A stretch of DNA of 64,000 nt from Candidatus Melainabacteria bacterium. Its GTDB lineage: Bacteria; Cyanobacteriota; Vampirovibrionia; Obscuribacterales; Obscuribacteraceae. Below are positions 53,115 to 62,436 of this stretch, in pieces. The notes beneath the pieces were generated by a model that ran no database searches, was not told the DNA's origin, and saw only the letters and a list, made by a program, of their open reading frames with translations. The stretch is taken from contig PLZS01000185.1 in assembly GCA_003153555.1 (NCBI GenBank), positions 57,458-121,457 of the forward strand, in the 5' to 3' direction. The translations under genes and the position numbers were made by a program. Each line of letters begins with the position of its first letter. The first letter of the stretch is position 1.

Positions 53115-54707
53115 CTACTTCTTTCTGTTGGCTGTTACTACCATCTCTTTAGAGCTATTAGAAAAGCCATAAGTAGCCCATTTAGTGCTTACAAGATCTC
53201 TTATATCTTGAGTCATAGTAAGGGGCTGAGGCCAGTCTCTAGTGAAGCCTTCCGAGCGCCACTTACGAGTAGCATCCACGCCGACCTTCGAGCCATAGCC
53301 CAGGATTGGGCAGCTGTGGTCCAGAATGTCGAGCGGTCCATCGACGAACATCATGTCGCGTTTGGGGTCAGTATTGCCAAACATGTGGAGCGCGACTTCA
53401 GATACGTTCTGCACATCGACGTCCTTATCCACCACTATCACGAACTTAGTGAACATTAGCTGGCCTAGCCCCCATACCGCGCTCATAACTTTACGAGCGT
53501 GTCCAGGATAACGTTTGTCGATGGAGATGATTGCGCAATTGTGGAAGACTCCCTCCCAGGGCAGGTTCATGTCCACTATCTCCGGCACAAGCATCTGGAC
53601 CATAGGCAGGAATATTCGCTCGGTCGCTTTGCCCAAGTAACAGTCTTCCTGTGGCGGCTTGCCTACAATGATGGTCTGATAGATAGGATCCCGTCTATGC
53701 GTCACCGCTGTTACATGGAGCACTGGGAACATCCCGGCTAGGCTGTAGAAACCTGTGTGGTCGCCGAAGGGTCCCTCTTCTCTCAGTTCTGACTGATTGA
53801 CGTAACCTTCGATCACGATCTCCGCTGTCGCCGGCACTTCAAGGTCGACCGTTTTGCACTTAACTAATTTGACTGGATTCTGTTTTAGAAATCCTGCAAA
53901 CAAGAGTTCGTCGATATCTGGCGGAAGTGGTGCCGTTGCTGCATAAGTGATGGCAGGATCGCAGCCTAGTGCGATTGCCACTTCGACGCGCCTGTCATCA
54001 GGTTTTGCTTCGGTTGGTGCAAACACTGTTCCGTAATTTGGTGGCTCAACATCACTCTGCGAAGTGTTGTTGAATTTGTGATTTTCTCTTCTGTTGTCTT
54101 CGAAATGCTGTGCGCCACCATGATGTTTGTGCCAGTGCATTCCGGTGGATGAGTTGCTGTACTTTTGCAGACGATACATGCCGAGGTTGCGAATTCCGGT
54201 TTTCGGATCGCGTGTGATGATCACGCCCATAGTGATGAATGGAGCCGCGTCTTCAGGCCAACACTTGATGATTGGAAGCTTGTCCAACATCGGTTGAGTT
54301 GGATCTGTGATCACAATTTCTTGGCATGGAGCTGGTTGACTTGATAGCTTTGGCGGGAATTTTCCCACCTCCAGCAAAGTGGGTAGCAGAGCCAATTTAT
54401 CCATGAAACTCTCAGGAACTTTTGGCTTGATCAGATGACGAATGCGACCGGCGATTTCGTCTAAATTGTCTACTGCAAGCGCGATGCATGTTCTTTTGTA
54501 ACTGCCGAAAGCATTGATTAAGACTGGCATGTCATAACCTTGAACGTTAGTAAAAAGCAGCGCTTTGTTCGCACCATCGCGACTCTTACTTGCGCGGTCT
54601 GTAATCTCCGCAATTTCTAATTCAGTGGAGACCGGAACATCGATGCGTAGAAGTTCGCCGGCTTGATCGAGGGCTGCAATAAACGCACGTAGATCTGTAA
54701 ATGACAC
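53115..54707 (-). CDS. UbiD family (de)carboxylase
   Basis: A 530-residue protein of the UbiD family that uses prenylated FMN. Recognisable segments are TELEIAEITDRASK, NVQGYDMPVLINAFGSYKR, then ITMGVIITRDPKTGIRNLGMYRLQ (prFMN region), HWHKHHGG and the EGPFGDHTGFYS segment. The three catalytic residues Glu-Asp-Arg cannot be placed with certainty. Length fits UbiD (about 490-530). Substrates in bacteria include 4-hydroxybenzoate polyprenyl intermediates in quinone biosynthesis. Proximity gives no extra clue: no ubiX-like gene or quinone genes in the window. Confidence 0.88.
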   Translation of the reverse strand: MSFTDLRAFIAALDQAGELLRIDVPVSTELEIAEITDRASKSRDGANKALLFTNVQGYDMPVLINAFGSYKRTCIALAVDNLDEIAGRIRHLIKPKVPESFMDKLALLPTLLEVGKFPPKLSSQPAPCQEIVITDPTQPMLDKLPIIKCWPEDAAPFITMGVIITRDPKTGIRNLGMYRLQKYSNSSTGMHWHKHHGGAQHFEDNRRENHKFNNTSQSDVEPPNYGTVFAPTEAKPDDRRVEVAIALGCDPAITYAATAPLPPDIDELLFAGFLKQNPVKLVKCKTVDLEVPATAEIVIEGYVNQSELREEGPFGDHTGFYSLAGMFPVLHVTAVTHRRDPIYQTIIVGKPPQEDCYLGKATERIFLPMVQMLVPEIVDMNLPWEGVFHNCAIISIDKRYPGHARKVMSAVWGLGQLMFTKFVIVVDKDVDVQNVSEVALHMFGNTDPKRDMMFVDGPLDILDHSCPILGYGSKVGVDATRKWRSEGFTRDWPQPLTMTQDIRDLVSTKWATYGFSNSSKEMVVTANRKK

Positions 54708-54915
54708 TTGTGTTTTTCCTATTCTGATTCGCTAGGAAAGTATGTCATTTTAAAGAGGGAATTCACTAAGGATGAGCCCGTAGAATAATAATTTGCAACG
54801 GAACACAAGCTGGTCTTATCCTAGCTCGCTCTCCAGGCTTTTGTTGGTTGGTTAAATCAGGGCTCGATTTCCAGCCGCCCGATGGTTGCCAAGCTGGGTG
54901 GTTTCGAATGTGGTA

Positions 54916-55029
54916 TCACTCGTACCTGGTCCACAGATAAATCATCCATATTGCAGCAACTAAAGTGCTGATAGCCATGGCGATCCAAGTTCCACCCGCT
55001 CCCATGCCTAGATGGATCGACAGATACCG
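54916..55029 (-). pseudogene. C-terminal remnant of a MATE efflux transporter
   Basis: A 37-codon frame bounded by an in-frame TAG (55030-55032) and a TGA (54916-54918). It encodes GMGAGGTWIAMAISTLVAA, then a last hydrophobic helix and Trp-Thr-Arg-Tyr-Glu. This is the typical C-terminal helix of MATE family transporters (G.G..W.A....). No ribosome binding site or upstream coding sequence remains, so it is probably a deletion remnant. Confidence 0.55.
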
Positions 55030-55052
55030 CTATAGACTTTCGACTATTGGCG

Positions 55053-55094
55053 TATAATTCAAGCTCACATTAGGCTAAATCAAAGGAGATCGCA
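55053..55094 (+). promoter_or_regulatory. Promoter and RBS of the secreted 205-residue gene
   Basis: A perfect -10 TATAAT (55053-55058) is placed about 30-35 bases before the ATG. The -35 is weak. AAAGGAGAT (55082-55090) precedes ATG 55094. Strong translation expected. Confidence 0.65.
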
Positions 55095-55711
55095 TGCCAC
55101 AAAACTTTCGTCCACACTTGGCTTTAGCTGCTTCATTTGTTCTCCTTACAATGTCACAAACGCCGGTGCTGGCGCATCCAAAATATTCGGTAGTTAATCA
55201 GTTGATAACGATTTGCTCGGCTGCGGGTGATTCCGCGAGTTCGCGCTTCGTGAATGACACCACTTTGCACGCAACTGCCTTACAACTGATGGGAACCGGC
55301 ACGGCGACTGCCAAAGGCGCTTCTAGTTTTATCAACACAAAGTTTCAAACTGTTTCCGTACTATTCAAGGGCGACTGTTTTACTAGCTTAGTTCCGGCAA
55401 GCTTGATAGTTCGCATCAAGTTTATAAAGCCTGGCACCACTGCCGTTCTTGATCATGGCTACAATTGTGCAAAAAACATTGTTGATGTCTTGCCAAATGG
55501 ACTTTCTCACATTCTAATCACAACAAACTCAGTCTGTGATTGCGATGATATGATTCCTCCAGGCTCAACATTGATCGGTGTATCTTGCGATCTGTTTTGC
55601 GCCGATACCGATAGCAGCGTTACACACAAAGAAATGGTTTATCGTCTCGATGTGAATGGACACCCTGTGCCATTCGATCTAACTTCAGATAGCGCTTCTT
55701 GCGGATTTTAG
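55094..55711 (+). CDS. Secreted Cys-containing hypothetical protein
   Basis: 205 residues. Signal peptide LALAASFVLLTMSQTPVLAH. The mature part is Ser/Thr-rich with many predicted strands (TVSVLFKGDCFTSL, IVRIKFIKPGTTAV) and Cys residues spaced for disulfides (YNCAKN, VCDCDD, VSCDLFCAD, ASCGF). It resembles an extracellular beta-sandwich. Not assigned to a named family. Has its own promoter and strong ribosome binding site. The gene at 61792 is also a small secreted Cys-containing beta protein. Confidence 0.65.
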   Translation: MPQNFRPHLALAASFVLLTMSQTPVLAHPKYSVVNQLITICSAAGDSASSRFVNDTTLHATALQLMGTGTATAKGASSFINTKFQTVSVLFKGDCFTSLVPASLIVRIKFIKPGTTAVLDHGYNCAKNIVDVLPNGLSHILITTNSVCDCDDMIPPGSTLIGVSCDLFCADTDSSVTHKEMVYRLDVNGHPVPFDLTSDSASCGF

Positions 55712-55790
55712 TGTATCCGCATGGCATCTCATTAGAGACCGGCGGGCACTATCTACAGTGGCATGAACGGCATCTTGAAATATGAAATAT

Positions 55791-56180
55791 TCAGGCTAAA
55801 TTTTCGGGACCAAAATGGAAGGGCAAAAGTTCTTTCAGCGGAATCGCTTTTGGTGAGCCATTCTCATCAATCACGATATCGATATCAATTCCGAATTCAA
55901 CCAGCATTTGTCTGCAGATTCCACATGGATAACTCGCAGGGCTTAAAGCTATTGCTTTGAACTTTCGGTGATTCGCAGCCACCGCTGCCGATACCGCTGA
56001 CATCTCTGCGCATAGTGAGCCGCCGAAACTTGCGAGCTCAACATTACAGCCGCTGTAAGTTTCTCCGGACGCAGTCAGAATTGCGGCGCCACGATTTTGC
56101 TTCGAATACAGAGCGTAGGCCCGGCTCGAAATATCCGAGGCTGCCTGCAATAAATCGGTCTTCTCTTTTTCTGTAATCAA
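55791..56180 (-). CDS. cdd: Cytidine deaminase
   Basis: A 129-residue small cytidine deaminase. The active-site motif is C57-A-E59 (GGSLCAEMSAV), where Glu59 shuttles protons, and the zinc ligands C86 and C89 lie in PCGICRQML; the family's cytidine-binding YSGCNVE is at 42-48. Deaminates cytidine and deoxycytidine to uridines for salvage. Downstream of the unknown gene 56217-56564 by 36 bases, which may be cotranscribed. Confidence 0.92.
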   Translation of the reverse strand: MITEKEKTDLLQAASDISSRAYALYSKQNRGAAILTASGETYSGCNVELASFGGSLCAEMSAVSAAVAANHRKFKAIALSPASYPCGICRQMLVEFGIDIDIVIDENGSPKAIPLKELLPFHFGPENLA

Positions 56181-56216
56181 AACAATAGAGCGAACGGATA
56201 AATCCGTTGAGATTCT

Positions 56217-56564
56217 TTAACCGGGTTGAGGATCGCCGCCGTAGTTACCGAGGCGTGGTTCCAAATTTAAGAGCCAGAGCAAAAGGTCAAAACGCCGTTC
56301 TCGTATTGCGAGCTTGTCTTCACATTGAAGCGTGGCGTCTTCTTCTGGACCCAAGAGCCATTCAAGGCTTTCTTTCACGTCCAAAGTATTGGTCAAAGAA
56401 AGATTGTTGACTGCAGCCGAGACCATGTTGGTTTTGGCTAAGTCTTCGCTGTGCAACGGGGTTGGCTTTAGCGGTCCCGCGTAGAAGCTATTGCTTCTCA
56501 CTACGAATGGATCTGTCACTGAGTTCTCGCTTTCTGTTGTGTCTCTAGATGAGATACAGCACAT
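56217..56564 (-). CDS. Hypothetical protein upstream of cdd
   Basis: 115 residues with no ribosome binding site in front of ATG 56564, so the true start may be at Met47 (MVSAAVNNLS). The C-terminal half (DVKESLEWLLGPEEDATL, ERRFDLLLWLLNLE) looks like real helical protein. No family recognised. The reading frame is preferred to its shadows because of its helical pattern and position in front of cdd. Confidence 0.45.
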   Translation of the reverse strand: MCCISSRDTTESENSVTDPFVVRSNSFYAGPLKPTPLHSEDLAKTNMVSAAVNNLSLTNTLDVKESLEWLLGPEEDATLQCEDKLAIRERRFDLLLWLLNLEPRLGNYGGDPQPG

Positions 56565-56719
56565 ACGGGCTGGGATTCGGAGGACAAGCTTATCCCTTGT
56601 GAACTGGGTTTGTATATGTGGCTTGTCTCATGCTGGGATGAAGTTTTTTTATTGAGCCGTAATCCCCATCTGCTGGCACCGGGGCGGGATATACGCTTCT
56701 GTTTCAATTAGAAAGGTGC

Positions 56720-57316
56720 TCATTTTGGGCTATTTTGGTGTAGGGATTTTAGGAAGGTCAGCATTGCCGCCCAAGCCTGTCCCCGATGGGATCGCTGGTT
56801 CTTTTGCTCCGGGCTGATTTCAGCCGAAGTAAGACCCAGATCTGGCAGGTAGAAAATTGGATCGTATCCAAACCCGTTCTCTCCCCGTTCGTCTCTGGCA
56901 ATAATTCCAGTCCACTCCGCCAGCGTCGTATGTAACACGGTTCCGTCCGGTGTACACAGCGCCATGGCGCAAACGAATGCTCCTTGCCTTTGACCATCAG
57001 GGACCGAATCCAAATCCTTCAATAGCTTTCGACAGCGATCCACGTCAGATCCTGGACAATAGCGCGCCGAACGAATGCCTGGCTCACCACTGAGCGCGGC
57101 TACCGTTATGCCGGAATCGTCCGCCAGGGACATCTTACCGGTCATATTTGCCGCCACAGATGCCTTGATAATCGCATTCTCTATAAAGGTAGAGCCGGTT
57201 TCTTCCGGATCGAATTGATCTGGCGCCAGTTCGAGGTCGAGCCAATCGCAATTGCCGGCAAGTTTCTTGAGTTCCCTCAGTTTGCCAGGATTTTTTGTTG
57301 CCAGCACTAAATTCAT
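56720..57316 (-). CDS. rdgB: RdgB/HAM1 family dITP/XTP pyrophosphatase
   Basis: A 198-residue nucleoside-triphosphate pyrophosphatase. NLVLATKNPGKLRELK is the substrate-binding N-terminus; ADDSGITVAALSGEPGIRSA contains the catalytic Asp residues and the GIYSAR-type loop; GENGFGYDPIFYLP and ISPEQKNQRSHRGQA complete the family profile. Removes noncanonical purine nucleotides. Its start overlaps the stop of the rel gene by 4 nt, and translational coupling is likely. Confidence 0.93.
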   Translation of the reverse strand: MNLVLATKNPGKLRELKKLAGNCDWLDLELAPDQFDPEETGSTFIENAIIKASVAANMTGKMSLADDSGITVAALSGEPGIRSARYCPGSDVDRCRKLLKDLDSVPDGQRQGAFVCAMALCTPDGTVLHTTLAEWTGIIARDERGENGFGYDPIFYLPDLGLTSAEISPEQKNQRSHRGQAWAAMLTFLKSLHQNSPK

Positions 57317-59640
57317 TCTGCTGTCTGAGTTCGCTTCTTGGTCGGGTTTATGTTGGCGTTCTTTTTTTTCCCGGTTGGTTTCAACGGCGTGACGTTGCTA
57401 CCGGCAGGAGGAGTAACCGGTTTTTGGGCGGCTGACTGGCTCGTTTTCTTGCGATGGTCACGACGTTGCACTCGTAAAACATCGCTAATCTGGCTAATTG
57501 ACTGTGATACCTTAGTAAGTTGATCAACATCGAGCACATCTAAAATTATATTGATGGTGGCAGTCTTTTTATCGCGGTGCGTTTCAACGCGCAGATCGCG
57601 CAGGTTGATTTTGTTGTCTGATACTTTCTTTAGGATATCGCCGGCGATACCAACTCGATCCAGGCATTCGACTTGGAGAGCGGCTGGATAAGCGCTGCTT
57701 CGTTCTTGCGACCAGTCAACTGCCATCCTTCGTTCAGCGTCTACTTTCAGCAAATTATTGCAATCATTTCTGTGAACCGCTATGCCAGATCCGCGGGTAA
57801 CAACACCAAGGATGTCTTCGCCCGGAACTGGCTGGCAACATTTCGCCAGATGGTGCATTAGCCCACCGAGACTGCCGATGTGGCTTGGTTTACTTGGTTG
57901 TGGCGCAACTGATGGCACATAGCCTTTCTTGGAAATATTCTCTTGCTGTTCTTGGTCGCGAATTTTGTTCACGACTTGAGAGACTGAAAGATCGCCATAA
58001 CCTATTGCGGCGAGAATATCGTTCGCATCAGATATATTCAGCTTCCGTCCGACTTCTTTCAGTTGTGGTGACTTCAAGAATTCTTCCAAGTTGGAGCGCC
58101 CCAACTCAGCTTCGAGCATCTGCTTGCCTTGTTGAATGTGCTCTTCGCGATGGTACTTCTTAAACCACTGACGAATACGATTTTTTGCACCGTGAGTCTT
58201 GGCGAAATTCAACCAATCCATCGTTGGATGAGCATTCTTGCTTGTGATGATTTCGACGATGTCGCCATTTTTCATGGCAGTGTTCAACGGAACGATGCGA
58301 TCGTTAATGCGAGCTCCGACGCAACGATGTCCGATGTCTGTGTGCACGCGATAGGCAAAATCGATTGGTGTAGAGCCGGTTGGCAAATCGAAAACATCAC
58401 CGCGTGGACTGAAGACGAAAACTTCGTCCTCGAACAAATCCATCTTGACTGTGTCGAGATACTCTTGCGCATCGACTAGGTCTTGCTGCCAATCGACGAG
58501 TTGACGCAGCCATGAGAGTTTTCGGTCAACATCGGTATTTGCTTGAGCAGAATCGCCCGATTCTTTATATTTCCAATGCGCGGCGATACCATATTCGGCG
58601 ATGTGGTGCATCTTGCGTGTTCGAATTTGCATTTCCACCGGTCGACCCTTCGGTCCGACGATAGCGGTGTGCAAAGACTGATAGCTATTGAATTTCGGCA
58701 TGGCAATGTAATCTTTGAACCGACCCGGAATCGGTCGGAACAATGCATGCACAAGACCCATAACTTCGTAGCATTTTTGCGTGTCAGGGTCAGCGTTCAG
58801 TTCGCAGAAATTTTTATCGCCATTGCTTTCGATTACGACGCGAATTGCCAGCACGTCGTAAAGCTCTTCGAAAGTCTTTTGCTGACGCTTCATCTTCTTC
58901 CAAATGCCAAACAAGTGCTTTGGACGTCCAACCAGTTCAGCTTCGATGTTGCGGTTTTCTAACTCGCCGCGCAATTTTTCGACCACTTGCGTAATCAGAT
59001 ATTCGCGCTCAGAGCGGCTATCGGCAACAAGTTGCAAAATCTCTGCGTATTCTTCTGGATGCAAATATTTCAGACCGAGGTCTTCCAATTCCCACTTCAT
59101 TTGTCCGAGACCGAAGCGGTTGGCTAATGGAGCGTAAATTTCAAGCGTCTCTTTGGCAATGTCTGCTTGCTTGCGCGCCAACATGTGATCCAAAGTGCGC
59201 ATGTTGTGCAGTCTGTCTGCGAGCTTGACCAGCACGACGCGCACGTCTTCGGCTATCGCCACAATCAATTTGCGGAAGTTTTCTGCTTGCCGTTCCTCTT
59301 TAGAGCTGAAGCTGAACTTCCCGAGCTTAGTGACGCCCTCGACAATCTGTCGCACGTCTTTGCCAAAGGCTTCCTCCATCTCTTTGGGTTTGACGTCGCA
59401 ATCTTCTAGAACGTCATGCAAAAGCCCGGCGCTGATGGTCTGCGTATCGCTATTGAGCTCAGCGAGAATGCAGGCGACTTCGACCGGGTGAATGATGTAC
59501 GGCTCTTCTGATTTTCTGTACTGCCCGTCGTGGGCTTTGAAAGCGAATTCGTAGGCGCGCCGAACAAAAGCGATATCTTCAGCCCGTCTTTGTTGACGGG
59601 TCAAAATTTCGAACAGCCTCTGTTCTATCGGCTGGGACAT
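57313..59640 (-). CDS. rel: Bifunctional (p)ppGpp synthetase/hydrolase (RelA/SpoT homologue)
   Basis: A 775-residue Rel. The HD hydrolase is intact (HPVEVACILAE, LLHDVLED with His75-Asp76 and Glu79-Asp80). The synthetase domain has RFKDYIAMPKFNSYQSLHT and GRPKHLFGIWKKM (ATP binding). TGS (about 405-465), a CC/zinc-finger-like segment (LMHHLAKCCQPVPGE) and a C-terminal ACT domain (QVECLDRVGIAGDILK, VETHRDKKTATINIIL) follow. The last about 40 residues are basic, an extension unlike short Rel proteins. Cotranscribed with rdgB. The stringent alarmone controls growth under starvation. Confidence 0.95.
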   Translation of the reverse strand: MSQPIEQRLFEILTRQQRRAEDIAFVRRAYEFAFKAHDGQYRKSEEPYIIHPVEVACILAELNSDTQTISAGLLHDVLEDCDVKPKEMEEAFGKDVRQIVEGVTKLGKFSFSSKEERQAENFRKLIVAIAEDVRVVLVKLADRLHNMRTLDHMLARKQADIAKETLEIYAPLANRFGLGQMKWELEDLGLKYLHPEEYAEILQLVADSRSEREYLITQVVEKLRGELENRNIEAELVGRPKHLFGIWKKMKRQQKTFEELYDVLAIRVVIESNGDKNFCELNADPDTQKCYEVMGLVHALFRPIPGRFKDYIAMPKFNSYQSLHTAIVGPKGRPVEMQIRTRKMHHIAEYGIAAHWKYKESGDSAQANTDVDRKLSWLRQLVDWQQDLVDAQEYLDTVKMDLFEDEVFVFSPRGDVFDLPTGSTPIDFAYRVHTDIGHRCVGARINDRIVPLNTAMKNGDIVEIITSKNAHPTMDWLNFAKTHGAKNRIRQWFKKYHREEHIQQGKQMLEAELGRSNLEEFLKSPQLKEVGRKLNISDANDILAAIGYGDLSVSQVVNKIRDQEQQENISKKGYVPSVAPQPSKPSHIGSLGGLMHHLAKCCQPVPGEDILGVVTRGSGIAVHRNDCNNLLKVDAERRMAVDWSQERSSAYPAALQVECLDRVGIAGDILKKVSDNKINLRDLRVETHRDKKTATINIILDVLDVDQLTKVSQSISQISDVLRVQRRDHRKKTSQSAAQKPVTPPAGSNVTPLKPTGKKKNANINPTKKRTQTAE

Positions 59641-59778
59641 TTACACTTCCATGCGCGTTGAAGAGAGAAGGATTTCCTTCTGAAATTAATGAAGATTATA
59701 CAATTCCCGAAACACTGTTCCCAGCGTAGATTAAGCAGCGTGACGAATAATATGTAAACCTTTTACAGGTTTAATCAG

Positions 59779-60720
59779 TTATTTGGCCCACGGAACCTTG
59801 TTCAGGTCTTTCGGAAACGGGTTGCCAGTCGCTCCCCAGTTGTCTGAATCAGACGATCCCCAGTAACTTTTAGGTTGGGATTTCGGTTGAACCGCCGGAG
59901 CGACCGTCGGCGTGCCCGATGCATAGTAGCCCCCGGAGGCGGTTGGATCGGCTGTGGCTGGCTGATAATAGTTGCCAGAAGCTGGGCTGGGTCCGGTTTG
60001 TATAATGCGATTGGGCACTGTTCCCTGGTGTGCGCCCGAGTTGCCATAGCCACCGATGAATGATGCGGGATTGCCAATGCCACCAAATCCGAAGCCCGAA
60101 CCGTAAGCACCATATGGAGAATAGCCGCCATACATAGTTGAATAGTTTGGAGACCAGCCGCCCATCAATGGTATGCCTCCACCCCATCCGCCTCCACTCC
60201 AACCGCGGGAGAACGGACTGCCTCCCAAGAATGGCAACCCGAGCGAGCCGACGTAGGGGATGCGCGAGAACGGTGTGGCGAAGGTGCCTACGTAAGGAAT
60301 TCTTCCGAAGGAACCCACATAAGGAATTACTGTGCTCGCTCCGAATCCTGCATACGGGAGACCCGAGAGTGGCGACCCAAACGAGCTTCCATACGGAATT
60401 CCGCCAATGTAATTCGACCCGTTGGCAATAGAGGAACCGGCAAATGAAAGTGGTGAAGACTGCGGATAGGGGGCGTAACCGGCTCCGGCTGTGGAGGCAG
60501 GGTTGAGCCAATTGATCGGGTTGGTGGTATCACTTGTGGTATTCGTTTGAAAAGTTTGGGCAGGACCCCAATAAGGAGCGACTTGCGGCCACGAACCTGG
60601 AACGCTGAAGTGACCGTTTTGTATGTTGTCGGTCGCTGATGCGTTCGGAAGGCAAGCTAAAAGACCTAACGATGCGGCTATGAGATGAATCGTTTTCAAC
60701 TTATCGAGACCTATGTGCAT
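59779..60720 (-). CDS. Secreted Gly/Tyr/Pro-rich repeat protein
   Basis: About 313 residues from ATG 60720 (MHIGLDKLKTIHLIAASLGL); an ATG 6 bases earlier is possible. Signal peptide ends near LPNASA. The body has IPYVGSFGR, IPYVGTFATPFSR, IPYVGSLGLP repeats (about 135-165), then Gly-Trp-rich GGWGGGIPLMGGW and YGGYSPYGAYGSG. Tail Gln/Ser/Lys-rich (QPKSQPKSYW). No enzyme motif. One of several secreted low-complexity proteins in the window, probably structural or adhesive. Confidence 0.7.
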   Translation of the reverse strand: MHIGLDKLKTIHLIAASLGLLACLPNASATDNIQNGHFSVPGSWPQVAPYWGPAQTFQTNTTSDTTNPINWLNPASTAGAGYAPYPQSSPLSFAGSSIANGSNYIGGIPYGSSFGSPLSGLPYAGFGASTVIPYVGSFGRIPYVGTFATPFSRIPYVGSLGLPFLGGSPFSRGWSGGGWGGGIPLMGGWSPNYSTMYGGYSPYGAYGSGFGFGGIGNPASFIGGYGNSGAHQGTVPNRIIQTGPSPASGNYYQPATADPTASGGYYASGTPTVAPAVQPKSQPKSYWGSSDSDNWGATGNPFPKDLNKVPWAK

Positions 60721-60948
60721 ACCCAACTCTCCCTGAGACTCGTCAAAAGATCATTCATCATACTGCACAGTTCAAATTTAGCTTTCTTTCTCGGAACAAC
60801 ACCTGGAATGTAGCGTCTTAGAACTCATTGAAGGTTCTGATGCGCGAAGCCAGACCCTGAGAAGTTTATTGTAACTTCGACTGGGGACACAGATGATGCA
60901 GCACTGTCTTCAACGACATTCCTCATTGGACACGGAGCCTTCAGCGAT

Positions 60949-61551
60949 ATGATTCGACCGTTAATCACTGTATGTGGTGTGCTCGCAATACTTGTTTCAA
61001 GCCCGGTTAGCTTGCCGCAGCCAGCTTATGCAGCTCCGCCGCAAGCGGCCATAGACTCGTATAATGCAAGCGAAGAGCAAATCGGACCAAGAATCTATCA
61101 AGTCAGCAGAGTCGTTATTGATGCCGCACCAAACCAGGTCCAAGATGTTATTACCGACTACGACCACACCGCGAAGGTGTTTGATAACGTTACCAAGTGT
61201 CAAGTTGTGAAAGAACTAGGCGACGTTAAGCAGGTTGCCTTCACTGTTAAGACGCTTGGCAGCCTCATGAACTGTGATTACGTCTTGGAGATCAAGTCTA
61301 CGCCGGGCAGGATCGAATGGAAGCGTTTGAGTGGTGCTTTTAAAGCCAATGAAGGTTTCTGGAAGTTTGAACCAGCCAATGGTGGTCACTCGACCCTCGT
61401 CACTTACGCAAAGTTTATTGATGGTGGCATGTTCGCACCAAGATTCATTGTGAACAGAGAAATACGCAACTCGATGCCGGTGATCATGGCAAATCTGAAG
61501 AGCACAGTCGAGCATAATTCTGCTGTGGCGAGTGGATCTTTAGCTCATTAG
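60949..61551 (+). CDS. Secreted SRPBCC-family (START-like) protein
   Basis: 200 residues with signal peptide (VCGVLAILVSSPVSLPQPAYA). The rest matches SRPBCC/polyketide-cyclase-type fold: ISRVVIDAAPNQVQDVITDY-like start (VVIDAAPNQVQDVITDYDHT), YVLEIKSTPGRIEWKRL, WKFEPANGGHSTLVTYAKF and NREIRNSMPVIMANLK. Such domains bind hydrophobic ligands. Export to the periplasm is unusual for the family but occurs. Followed by a hairpin terminator candidate. Confidence 0.8.
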   Translation: MIRPLITVCGVLAILVSSPVSLPQPAYAAPPQAAIDSYNASEEQIGPRIYQVSRVVIDAAPNQVQDVITDYDHTAKVFDNVTKCQVVKELGDVKQVAFTVKTLGSLMNCDYVLEIKSTPGRIEWKRLSGAFKANEGFWKFEPANGGHSTLVTYAKFIDGGMFAPRFIVNREIRNSMPVIMANLKSTVEHNSAVASGSLAH

Positions 61552-61603
61552 ACAGTGGCATTCTAAAAGTTTCAAGTTTGTCGTCAGTGAATCTGGCGAA
61601 CAG

Positions 61604-61635
61604 CACGCATAGTGATCTTTCATGCGTGTTTATTT
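61604..61635 (+). terminator. Candidate terminator of the SRPBCC gene
   Basis: CACGCAT (61604-61610) pairs with ATGCGTG (61622-61628) with an 11-nt loop; TTTATTT follows. Confidence 0.5.
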
Positions 61636-61791
61636 GAAGTTAGGAGTTATCTAACTAAATCAATGGCGTAACCATGTGATTTTTACTAATGAGAACGGAT
61701 GTTTCCATAAATAATGCCTTGCAGTCGGCCGCCAATGCACCTAATATGCGAAAGGCGATCATAATCCCTTAGCCGATTTGTGGGCATCATC

Positions 61792-62346
61792 ATGTTTAGA
61801 AATTTGATAGTTCTTGGTGCTGTTTTGTTCACATCATGGTGCTCTACAGGTGCGTGTTTGGCGGCCACGATGCAAGTCGAAGGTTTCGTTTGTGATGTTG
61901 AAGATCCAGGTGGTGCGACCGCCATGTTTGTTCATGAGGGCAAGGGAATATTTCCGCTAGTGGTGAAGATAACGAATCCATCGAATCAAGCTGGTGCTAT
62001 TTTTCCGCAAGGTGTCTCAGGAAAACCTACTGGCAGCTTGAGTTATTACATCACTCCGATCAGCGCTTCGGGTACTGTTTATCCGCTTCTAAAGTACAAC
62101 TACAATGGAGGTCAATCAACAGTCAGTCTAGGTTACACTTCATTCAGTTCGCTTCCGAAACAAGGCAAACTCTTGAGCTACAACATGAAAGACTTTGGTG
62201 TGCCTGCGGGTAGCACAATAAATCAGCTCGTCATCTACGTTTCGGAATATAGTGGTGATGCCAGCGCGAAGCTGGACAACTTTTCAGTCAATGGAACGCC
62301 GATTACAAATAAAGTTCTAAAAACAGCAGCGTGCCCAAATTTTTGA
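61792..62346 (+). CDS. Small secreted hypothetical protein
   Basis: Start at ATG 61792 (MFRNLIVLGAVLFTSWCSTG) gives a signal peptide ending LAA; an upstream in-frame GTG at 61780 gives a nonnative start. About 184 residues. Strand-rich with Gly/Ser loops (LVVKITNPSNQAGAI, GSLSYYITPISASGTVYP), one Cys near the start (VCDVEDPGG) and one near the end (AACPNF). Resembles a beta-sandwich, perhaps carbohydrate-binding, but not identified. Confidence 0.65.
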   Translation: MFRNLIVLGAVLFTSWCSTGACLAATMQVEGFVCDVEDPGGATAMFVHEGKGIFPLVVKITNPSNQAGAIFPQGVSGKPTGSLSYYITPISASGTVYPLLKYNYNGGQSTVSLGYTSFSSLPKQGKLLSYNMKDFGVPAGSTINQLVIYVSEYSGDASAKLDNFSVNGTPITNKVLKTAACPNF

Positions 62347-62436
62347 GGAAACTCAGCGCGACTGTCCACAATTGCCCATAATTACGAATCGAGGCGGGAC
62401 CTGAGTCCTGCGCTCCATTTCGATCCGACTAGACTC

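Noticed and set aside
59757-59773. AAACC/GGTTT hairpin as terminator
   Set aside because: Short stem with AT pairs and no U-tract in the appropriate direction; not called.
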